Below, piece after piece: positions 1-5,602 of a DNA stretch of 24,915 bases (positions are counted from its first letter, which is position 1; every line of letters starts with the position of its first letter). Made by a program: the position numbers and the translations under genes. The notes beneath the pieces were generated by a model. That model was not told the origin of the DNA and made no database searches. It saw nothing but the letters and a program-made list of their open reading frames with translations. The DNA is from DAOTVS01 sp034436375 (GTDB taxonomy: Bacteria > Chloroflexota > Anaerolineae > SpSt-313), in contig DAOTVS010000228.1 in the NCBI GenBank assembly GCA_034436375.1, positions 1 through 24,915 on the forward strand. The letters run 5' to 3'.

Positions 1-1
1 A

Positions 2-232
2 CGCTGGCCTGCCCTGGCCGCCGCCGTCGCCGGACTGGTCGGCACCCTGACCAATACCTTCGGCGTGCTGGGCATCCTCATCTTCCTGGGCACCCTGCCC
101 GTGGCCCTGCTGGTGCCCGTCTTCTCCATGAACGTGCCCATTGAGATTGCCCTGGCGCTGGTGGTCACCATCCCCACCGTCGCCGTCCTGCGGGCTATGG
201 GGAAAGGCCGCGTCGCCGCCCTGCGCGACTGA
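2..232 (+). CDS. C-terminal fragment of a membrane protein, probably an ECF transporter S component
   Basis: The open frame enters from the left edge and ends at TGA 230-232, so only the last 76 residues are present. It holds two hydrophobic spans: one rich in Gly/Leu/Ile with a GTLTN motif about 15 residues in, the other LALVVTIPTVAV. A short basic tail follows. A GTxxNT segment before the last helices and a final helix preceded by an N-P-x-E-like stretch are typical of ECF (energy-coupling factor) S components, the vitamin-binding membrane subunits. The substrate cannot be inferred from this fragment. Alternatives are other small permeases. It converges with the minus-strand 6PGDH gene across a 55-bp spacer made mostly of heptamer repeats. 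Confidence 0.45.
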   Translation, partial: RWPALAAAVAGLVGTLTNTFGVLGILIFLGTLPVALLVPVFSMNVPIEIALALVVTIPTVAVLRAMGKGRVAALRD

Positions 233-237
233 TCCCG

Positions 238-279
238 TTTCACGTTTTACGTTTCACGTTTTACGTTTTACGTTTTCCG
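238..279. repeat. Six-copy TTTYACG heptamer tandem repeat
   Basis: Six consecutive 7-bp units read TTTCACG, TTTTACG, TTTCACG, TTTTACG, TTTTACG and TTTTCCG. They fill most of the gap between two convergent genes (stops at 232 and 288-290). The C/T alternation at the fourth base is regular in the first four units. It resembles the short tandemly repeated heptanucleotides known from cyanobacteria and other lineages. No function is evident; the T-rich strand may help end transcription of the plus-strand gene. Confidence 0.8.
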
Positions 280-287
280 TCCACCCG

Positions 288-1241
288 TCATGGGTTCTCG
301 AGTGCCACCTGCCCCTCCGGCCCGACCAGCACCGCCTCACGCCCGCCGCGCTCTTGCTGCACGGCAGCGACGACCCTGCCGGTAAAGGAATCGGTCTGGC
401 GCGAGCGCAGACGCATGGCCAGGGCCACGGCGATGGCCGCCATGGGCGCGCCGGCCTGCCACCCTTCCTCGACGGCCCACGTACCGTCGCCGCCATCGCC
501 GGCCGGCGCGGTGATGGCCTCCAGGTGTGGGTCCCGGGCCAGGGCGCGCGCGGCCAGGTCGAGCAGCTGTGAGCGGACCGCACTGCCGTGCTGCCACAGG
601 TCCGTGACCTGCGGCAGATCAAGGGCAAAGGGGCCCTGCGCCAGCAACTCCAGGCCCTCGCCGAGCGCCTCCAGCATGCCAAGTTCGATGCCGTTGTGCA
701 CCATTTGGGCAAAATGCCCGGCGCCACTGGGCCCGATGCGGGCGTAGCCATCCTCCACGGCCAGCAGATGGAAGAGAGGCTCGGCCATCTGAAAGGCCTC
801 GACCTCGCCGCCGACCATCAGGCACATGCCATTGCGCGCTCCCTCCAGGCCGCCGCTCGTGCCACAATCGAGAAAATGAATATGCCGCTCCTTCAGTTGG
901 GCAGCGCGGCGGATGGAGTCGCGGTAGAACGAGTTGCCGCCATCGATGATCGCGTCGCCGGGAGAGAAATGCTCGGACAGACCGCCCGGGCCAAAGAGAA
1001 TGTCATCCACCGGCTTGCCGGCAGCCACCATCAGCCAGACCGTGCGCGGCCGCGCCAGCAGGCTTGCCATCTCCTCGATCGTCTGCGCGCCGACCGCTCC
1101 CATGCGCACCATCTCGTCGACCTTTTCGTGGGTGCGGTCATAGACGACCACGCGCTGCCCCTGGGCCAGCAGATTGAGCACCGCGTTCTGGCCCATGCTG
1201 CCCAAGCCGATCAAGCCATACCCCGTGTTGATTGCCTGCAA
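288..1241 (-). CDS. Short-form 6-phosphogluconate dehydrogenase paralogue with Lys-to-Gln at the catalytic position
   Basis: This 317-residue protein has the length of the short bacterial 6PGDH class (about 300 aa). The family decarboxylates 6-phosphogluconate oxidatively to ribulose 5-phosphate. A Rossmann NAD(P) loop GLGSMG is at residues 12-17, VVYDRT at 32-37 sets cofactor choice, and GGNS at 101-104 and GTSGG at 127-131 are substrate-site motifs. The signature helix reads GAGHFAQMVHNGIE (173-186). In 6PGDH the residue before Met is the catalytic Lys, but here it is Gln179 (codon CAA, complement of 705-707). The following His and Asn and the later Glu are kept. Start is TTG at 1241 with GGAGG a few bases upstream. 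It is divergent from the sugar-acid kinase operon. It may be an enzyme with altered chemistry, a decayed paralogue, or carry a sequencing error. Confidence 0.85.
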   Translation of the reverse strand: MQAINTGYGLIGLGSMGQNAVLNLLAQGQRVVVYDRTHEKVDEMVRMGAVGAQTIEEMASLLARPRTVWLMVAAGKPVDDILFGPGGLSEHFSPGDAIIDGGNSFYRDSIRRAAQLKERHIHFLDCGTSGGLEGARNGMCLMVGGEVEAFQMAEPLFHLLAVEDGYARIGPSGAGHFAQMVHNGIELGMLEALGEGLELLAQGPFALDLPQVTDLWQHGSAVRSQLLDLAARALARDPHLEAITAPAGDGGDGTWAVEEGWQAGAPMAAIAVALAMRLRSRQTDSFTGRVVAAVQQERGGREAVLVGPEGQVALENP

Positions 1242-1479
1242 GGTTGTTTCCTCCTCGCCGGAATGGGGTCACCTGGGGCTCTGTTCGTTGCCTATTGTAC
1301 GTTCGAGGCCGTATCCTGCCAAGCCGGAGAGGTACCCGCGGGTACGGGGCCCCATGGGCCCTGCAACACTCAGCGTGGCAGTCACAATGCAGGTTGCTCC
1401 AACAGTGAACTGCACCCGGCAGGGGATAGTGTTTGACAAGATGTACACTTGGCGGTACGTTTGTCAGTACGAGAAGGGG
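1242..1479. promoter_or_regulatory. Divergent intergenic region with a cluster of GTAC sites
   Basis: This is the leader region between the TTG start of the 6PGDH paralogue (-) and the small ORF/kinase operon (+). GTAC occurs six times, at 1297, 1332, 1342, 1443, 1455 and 1467. The 1332 and 1342 copies form a perfect 14-bp palindrome (GTACCCGCGGGTAC, 1332-1345). It is followed by GGGGCCCC at 1346-1353 and a GGCCC/GGGCC hairpin. The last three copies are spaced exactly 12 bp and overlap the predicted promoter, which suggests operator sites for a regulator of one or both divergent genes. The regulator is unknown. Confidence 0.4.
1433..1461 (+). promoter_or_regulatory. Sigma70-type promoter of the tetronate-type operon
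   Basis: A perfect -35 TTGACA (1433-1438) is followed after 17 bp by TACGTT (1456-1461), a fair -10. Transcription would start near 1468, just before the GAGAAGGGGG purine stretch and the small ORF. The spacer and -10 contain two of the three GTAC boxes spaced 12 bp apart, as expected if a repressor covers the promoter. Confidence 0.5.
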
Positions 1480-1638
1480 GTGTGCCATGATCAGGTGCTC
1501 GTATTGGTGGTCGCCCTGGGGCTACGCCGCAAAGGCAGCAGGGCTGACGTCTACGAATTGGCCCGGAGAGTGCTTCGTCTGCGCTTGCTGGAAGAGCCGC
1601 AAGCATACGCCGTGACCGAGGAGAACCCAGGTGATTGA
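1480..1638 (+). CDS. Possible 52-residue protein overlapping the kinase start
   Basis: The frame opens at GTG 1480 (another GTG lies at 1495) and ends at TGA 1636-1638. It overlaps the GTG start of the kinase gene by 8 bp, an arrangement typical of translational coupling. The product has a hydrophobic start (VLVLVVALGL), then a basic and leucine-rich helix, and an acidic tail ending NPGD. Codon usage in this frame matches its neighbours better than the other two frames do. The ribosome-binding site is poorly placed for GTG 1480. I do not recognise a family; it could be a leader peptide or simply untranslated leader. Confidence 0.35.
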   Translation: MCHDQVLVLVVALGLRRKGSRADVYELARRVLRLRLLEEPQAYAVTEENPGD

Positions 1639-2878
1639 CCTCCTGATCGTTGCCGACGATCTGACGGGTGCGCTGGATACCGGGGCGCAGTTCGCGCGCT
1701 ATGGGCGACGCACGCTGGTGAGCTGGGCCGGCGGTGGCCTGCCCCCGGCGGATGCAGACGTGTGGGTGCTGGATACGGAGACACGGGCCCTGCCCCCGGC
1801 GGAGGCGCGTGCTGCGGTGGCGCAGGCAGTGGCCCCATTCTTGCCGGTACTCCACATCTACAAGAAGGTCGATTCTACCCTGCGCGGCCCCATTGGCGCT
1901 GAGCTGGAGGCGCTTCTGGCGCTTGGAGTGGCGGAGCAGGCCCTCCTGGCGCCCGCTTTCCCGGCACAGGGACGCACGGTGCTGGGGGGCGAGCTGCGCG
2001 TGCACGGTCAACCCCTGGCGCAGACGCCCTTTGCCCAGCCGGGGCGGGCGACCTCGCTGGTGGGCGAGCTGATTGCGGCCTCGACCGGGCTGGCGGTGGG
2101 CAGCATGGGCCTGCAGCAGGTGCGGCAGGGGGGGCAATCCCTGGCGCGGGCGCTGGCCGCGCAAACGGAGCCGGTGCTGGTGCTGGATGCGCTGGCCGAG
2201 GCCGACCTGGCCGTGGCAGCGCAGGCGGCAGTGCTGGCCGGGCGCGACCGCCTGCTGGCGGGGTCGGCGGGGTTGGCGGCGCAGTTGCCGGCAGCATGGG
2301 GTTGGGTGCCCCCTGATCTCGCTGCGGCCCCGGCAGCCGTGGCGGGGCCTATCCTGTGCGTGGCCGCCACGAAACACCCGGCGCTGGCCGGGCAGCTCTT
2401 GCATCTGCAGCGGCAGGCTCAGCCGAAAGTCGTCAAGGACGTGCTGCCCGGGATCCTGCCGGGCGGAGAGCCCGCGGCAGCCCACGCGGCGGCGGCGGCG
2501 GTGGCAGAGGCGCTGGCCCAGGGGCGTGACGTGGCGCTGACGCCCCTGGGCGCCCCGCTGGTGGCCGGGGGAGATCGGCTGGTGGTGGCGCTGCTGGGGC
2601 GCATTGCGGCGCAGGCGCTGCAGCAGGCGCGGCCGGGGGCCCTGATGCTGACGGGGGGTGACACGGCGATGGCCGTCTGCCGGGCACTGGGGGCGGAGGC
2701 GATTATCGTGGAGGGGCAGGTGGAGCCGGGCGTGCCCCTGGGGAGGCTCGCTGGCGGGGAGGCCAATGGCCTGCCCATTGCCACCAAGGCGGGCGGGTTT
2801 GGCGATGAGGGCGTCCTGTGGCGCATGGCCTGCGCACTGCGGGGCAGAGCGCACGAAATCCCCACCGGTTCTTCATAG
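1631..2878 (+). CDS. Four-carbon acid sugar kinase (DUF1537 / OtnK-DtnK family)
   Basis: This 415-residue protein has the size of the DUF1537 family, ATP-dependent kinases that phosphorylate the C4 hydroxyl of four-carbon sugar acids (D-threonate, D-erythronate or 3-oxo-tetronates). The N-terminal substrate domain opens with IVADDLTGALDTG (6-18), the family hallmark, and continues with KKVDSTLRGP (about 78-87). The C-terminal nucleotide domain has LTGGDTA (340-346) and GGFGDEGVL (388-396). Start GTG 1631 is preceded by GAGGAG at 1618-1623 with 7-nt spacing. The pdxA2-like gene starts 51 bp downstream. A kinase of this family next to PdxA2 is the known arrangement for D-threonate degradation to dihydroxyacetone phosphate, so the product is probably the substrate of the next enzyme. 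Exact substrate is not resolvable by eye. Confidence 0.9.
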   Translation: MIDLLIVADDLTGALDTGAQFARYGRRTLVSWAGGGLPPADADVWVLDTETRALPPAEARAAVAQAVAPFLPVLHIYKKVDSTLRGPIGAELEALLALGVAEQALLAPAFPAQGRTVLGGELRVHGQPLAQTPFAQPGRATSLVGELIAASTGLAVGSMGLQQVRQGGQSLARALAAQTEPVLVLDALAEADLAVAAQAAVLAGRDRLLAGSAGLAAQLPAAWGWVPPDLAAAPAAVAGPILCVAATKHPALAGQLLHLQRQAQPKVVKDVLPGILPGGEPAAAHAAAAAVAEALAQGRDVALTPLGAPLVAGGDRLVVALLGRIAAQALQQARPGALMLTGGDTAMAVCRALGAEAIIVEGQVEPGVPLGRLAGGEANGLPIATKAGGFGDEGVLWRMACALRGRAHEIPTGSS

Positions 2879-2929
2879 GGGTTTCACACTTGTGACCGGG
2901 GCGAGTGCATCTGATACATGGAGGAAACG

Positions 2930-3961
2930 ATGAGTGAGGACGGACGCCCAATCCTGGCCGTGACGATGGGCGATGCGGCGGGGATTGGGCCGGAAGTGAT
3001 CGTGAAAGCGCTGGCCGATAGCCGGGTGCACCGCTCGTCGCGGCCATTGGTGATCGGCGATGCGGGGACGATCGAAGCGGCCGTGGAGCTGACGGGCGTG
3101 GACGCGCGGGTGCTCGCAGTGCACAGCCCCGCCGAGGCCCGCTTTGCCCCCGGCACCATCGAGGTGCTGGATCTGGCCAACATCGACCTGCCCCATCTCA
3201 CCATGGGGCGGGTCAGCACCATGGCCGGGCAGGCCGCTTTTGAATACATCCGCAAGGCGGTCGAGTTATCTCTGGCGGGCGAAGCGGCGGGCATCGTCAC
3301 GGCGCCGCTGAACAAGGAAGCGCTGAACCTGGCCGGCCATCCCTATGCCGGCCATACGGAGGTGCTGGCGGACCTCTGCGGGGTGCGGGGCGTGGTCATG
3401 ATGCTGGTGGCCGGCGCCCTGCGGGTGAGCCATGTCAGCACGCACGTAGCGCTGCGCGTCGCCTGCGACCGGGCGCAGCGCGAACGCATTGTGACCGTGG
3501 GCAAGCTGACGGCTGAGGCGACGCAGCGCCTGACCGGCGAGCGGCCGCGCCTGGCGGTGGCCGGGCTCAACCCGCATGCCGGCGAGGGGGGGCTCTTTGG
3601 GCGCGAGGAGATTGAGCAGATTGCCCCGGCCGTCGCGGACCTGCAGGCGGCCGGGATCGATGCCTGCGGGCCCCTGCCGCCCGACACGGTCTTCCTGCGG
3701 GCTGCCCGGCGCGAGTTTGACGCCGTGGTGGCCATGTACCATGACCAGGGGCACATCGCCGTCAAGTTGCTGGGGTTCGATGAGGGGGTCAATGTGACCC
3801 TGGGACTCCCCATTGTCCGCACCTCGGTGGATCACGGCACGGCCTTTGATATTGCGTGGACGGGGGTGGCCCGCCCCGACAGCATGGTTGCCGCCTTGCT
3901 CCTGGGGGCGCAGATGGCAGGAAGCGCTCGCCCGTCGAGTGCATCTCTGGCTCGCGGGTGA
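2930..3961 (+). CDS. pdxA2: PdxA2-like 4-phospho-D-threonate / D-erythronate dehydrogenase
   Basis: This 343-residue member of the PdxA family is an NAD- and metal-dependent oxidative decarboxylase. MGDAAGIGPE is at 13-22, and the metal-binding histidines stand in STHVAL (His172), NPHAGEGG (His216) and MYHDQGH (His271). DHGTAFD (301-307) is the conserved C-terminal loop. PdxA proper makes pyridoxal phosphate from 4-phosphohydroxythreonine. The adjacent DUF1537 kinase points instead to the PdxA2 role: oxidation of 4-phospho-D-threonate or -erythronate to dihydroxyacetone phosphate and CO2. I chose ATG 2930 over ATG 2918 because GGAGG at 2920-2924 serves the second. The C-terminal dozen residues are Ser/Ala/Arg-rich and not family-like. 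Confidence 0.88.
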   Translation: MSEDGRPILAVTMGDAAGIGPEVIVKALADSRVHRSSRPLVIGDAGTIEAAVELTGVDARVLAVHSPAEARFAPGTIEVLDLANIDLPHLTMGRVSTMAGQAAFEYIRKAVELSLAGEAAGIVTAPLNKEALNLAGHPYAGHTEVLADLCGVRGVVMMLVAGALRVSHVSTHVALRVACDRAQRERIVTVGKLTAEATQRLTGERPRLAVAGLNPHAGEGGLFGREEIEQIAPAVADLQAAGIDACGPLPPDTVFLRAARREFDAVVAMYHDQGHIAVKLLGFDEGVNVTLGLPIVRTSVDHGTAFDIAWTGVARPDSMVAALLLGAQMAGSARPSSASLARG

Positions 3962-4056
3962 CCGGCTTCCTCGCTTGGCGCCGGCTCGGTATGGATCCCC
4001 TCAAGCAGGCTAAAGTGTCGGTGAGGTTGCCCGCCAGAATTGTCCGACTCCGAGGC

Positions 4057-4155
4057 TTGTAGTAAGGGAGAACGTGCACCGGGCTGGCAACAGAGAGGTC
4101 TCTTCCAGCCGTTTGGCTCTGTTGCCAACCCGGTGCACGTTCTCCTTTACTACAA
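4057..4155. repeat. Nearly perfect 39-bp inverted repeat with a 21-nt loop
   Basis: The left arm (4057-4095) and right arm (4117-4155) are reverse complements at 37 of 39 positions. The outer ends read TTGTAGTA and TACTACAA. The two differences are a G:T pair at the tenth base and a C:A pair at the 28th, as seen on the plus strand. The loop is 4096-4116. As RNA it would form a very stable hairpin, far longer than a normal terminator and without a U tract. The size and sharp ends suit a miniature inverted-repeat element or a cruciform site. No target-site duplication is visible next to the arms. Confidence 0.85.
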
Positions 4156-4201
4156 ACGTAGCGGACGGCGGTTCTGGGATGCGCTCACAACCCGCGCTGC
4201 T

Positions 4202-4230
4202 TTGTCGGTAAAAACAGAACGCTGTATAAT
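4202..4230 (+). promoter_or_regulatory. Strong sigma70-type promoter for the C39-like lipoprotein
   Basis: TTGTCG (4202-4207) and a perfect TATAAT (4225-4230) are separated by 17 bp. Transcription would begin near 4237, giving a leader of about 70 nt before the TTG start. A GANTC site (GAATC, 4232-4236) lies between the -10 and the predicted start point. That is worth noting because a GANTC-type methyltransferase is encoded later in the window. Confidence 0.6.
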
Positions 4231-4308
4231 TGAATCCTCATACATACCATAGCCAGCCTGGTTCGCCGGCGAGCCGCTGGGCATTTCGTCTAGAAGGGGT
4301 GCCTTGCC

Positions 4309-5601
4309 TTGTCCTGGGATCTGCTCACTGGTATCACCGGCTTGCGGCGAGCCCTGGCCTTACCGCGCCGCGCTGCCAGGCCCCTCGCCTGCGCCGGCCT
4401 GGCCCTGCTGACCGTGGCCCTTTCCTCATGCGGCCTGGTGGCGCCGCCGCCGACGCCCACACCCACGGCCACCGCAACGGCGACAGCCACACCGACCCTC
4501 ACGCCCACGGCCACCGCCACACCGACCCTCACCCCCACCGCCACGTCCACGCCGACGCTGACGCCCACCGCGACCGCCACCCCAACCCATACGCCGGCGC
4601 CTCTGCCCACGGCGAGCCCCAAATCAGCCCTGCTTTCGCCCATGAGCTTTGAATGGCAGGACTGGAACAACTGCGGCGTGGTCTCGGCGGAAATGGTGCT
4701 CTCTTACTATGGCGTACAGAAGAACCAGTATCAGATCGCTGCCGTGCTCAAGCCCTACGTGGATGACAAGCACGTGGCGGCCAGCGAAATCCTGGGCTAC
4801 CTGGCCCAGTACGGGCTCAAGGGGAATATCTACGTCGATGGCACGGTCGATCGCCTGGAGCAGTTGGTAGCGGCGGGCATACCGGTGATGATCCAATCCT
4901 GGCTGGATAACCGCCCGACCGGCCACTACCGGGTCATCCGTGGTTATGACAAGGCAGGGGGCTACCTGATCCTCCAGGATGCCTACTATGGCCCAGCGGT
5001 TCACTATACGCCGGCACAACTCGAGAAGGTGTGGGAGCCCTTCAACTATAACTATATCCCCATCTACAAGCCCGAGCAAGAGGCAACGGTGCGCAGCATC
5101 ATCGACGCCGATTGGGATCCGGCCGCGATGTACAAACGGGCCGCTGCAGATGCACACCAGTGGACTCAGGATAGCCCGCAGGACCCCTACACCTGGTACA
5201 ACCTGGGCGATGACCTCTTGGGCCTGGGCGATATCCAGGGCGCCATCCAGAACTACGAAAAGGCGATCGCCATCGGCCTGCCGCCGCACATGTTCTGGTA
5301 CCACTTTGGCCCCTTTGATGCCTATATGGCCGCCAAGCAGTACGACAAGGTCCTGGCCCTGACCGAGGCACCCCTGAAAGAGTTCGACGGCATCGAGGAG
5401 CTGCACGAGTACCGCGCTGAGGCCTACGAAGCCATGGGCGAGACAGACAAGGCCATCGAGGAATACCTGCTGGTCCTCAAGTACCATACGGGGTATCCCA
5501 AGGCGGTGCAGGCGCTACAGCGGTTGGGCGTGCCTTTGCCGGCCACGCCGACGATCACGCCGACCCGGGCGCCTACCGCCACCAGGACCCCGGCGAGTTG
5601 A
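4309..5601 (+). CDS. Lipoprotein with Pro-Thr stalk, C39-like peptidase domain and TPR repeats
   Basis: This 430-residue protein has a basic N-terminus and hydrophobic core ending in lipobox LSSC (Cys41), so it is probably lipid-anchored outside the membrane. Residues 45-104 form a Pro/Thr/Ala stalk. The papain-like C39-type domain (about 108-255) has the Cys motif DWNNCGVVSAEM (Cys122), GHYRVIRGYD (His206) and ILQDAYYG (Asp224), so the catalytic triad looks intact. Residues 275-405 carry TPR-like helices, including YNLGDDLLGLGDIQGAIQNY. The tail is again Pro/Thr-rich. Start is TTG 4309 behind AGAAGGGG. Such proteins occur in Chloroflexota as predicted extracellular cysteine peptidases or peptide-binding domains; the substrate is unknown. 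It converges with the FtsX-type permease with one base between stops. Confidence 0.75.
   Translation: MSWDLLTGITGLRRALALPRRAARPLACAGLALLTVALSSCGLVAPPPTPTPTATATATATPTLTPTATATPTLTPTATSTPTLTPTATATPTHTPAPLPTASPKSALLSPMSFEWQDWNNCGVVSAEMVLSYYGVQKNQYQIAAVLKPYVDDKHVAASEILGYLAQYGLKGNIYVDGTVDRLEQLVAAGIPVMIQSWLDNRPTGHYRVIRGYDKAGGYLILQDAYYGPAVHYTPAQLEKVWEPFNYNYIPIYKPEQEATVRSIIDADWDPAAMYKRAAADAHQWTQDSPQDPYTWYNLGDDLLGLGDIQGAIQNYEKAIAIGLPPHMFWYHFGPFDAYMAAKQYDKVLALTEAPLKEFDGIEELHEYRAEAYEAMGETDKAIEEYLLVLKYHTGYPKAVQALQRLGVPLPATPTITPTRAPTATRTPAS
4489..4578 (+). repeat. Three-copy 30-bp tandem repeat inside the lipoprotein stalk
   Basis: Three in-frame units of 30 bp encode TPTLTPTATA, TPTLTPTATS and TPTLTPTATA (residues 61-90), flanked by degenerate partial units. 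The copy number is likely to vary among strains by slippage, changing stalk length without shifting frame. Confidence 0.7.
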
Positions 5602-5602
5602 C

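Larger units (their letters stand above)
3962..4308. other. Gene-free stretch with a long inverted repeat and a promoter
   Basis: No reading frame here looks coding. The stretch contains the 39-bp inverted repeat at 4057-4155 and the promoter at 4202-4230, both listed separately. The first 95 bases (3962-4056) show nothing I can name. Confidence 0.6.

Noticed and set aside
588..1436. Long plus-strand open frame (282 codons) across the 6PGDH paralogue
   Set aside because: It is the antisense shadow of a clearly homologous minus-strand gene; no protein family is visible in it and GC-rich DNA gives such frames by chance.
1382..2854. 490-codon minus-strand frame opposite the DUF1537 kinase
   Set aside because: Arg/Gln/Pro/His-rich composition typical of antisense of a GC-rich gene; the plus-strand kinase has exact family motifs.
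3957..3975. 17/19 match between 3957-3975 and 24800-24818 (GGTGACCGGCTT core), considered as insertion-sequence ends
   Set aside because: A 12-bp exact core is expected several times by chance in a 25-kb window, and no inverted partner, transposase or target duplication is present.
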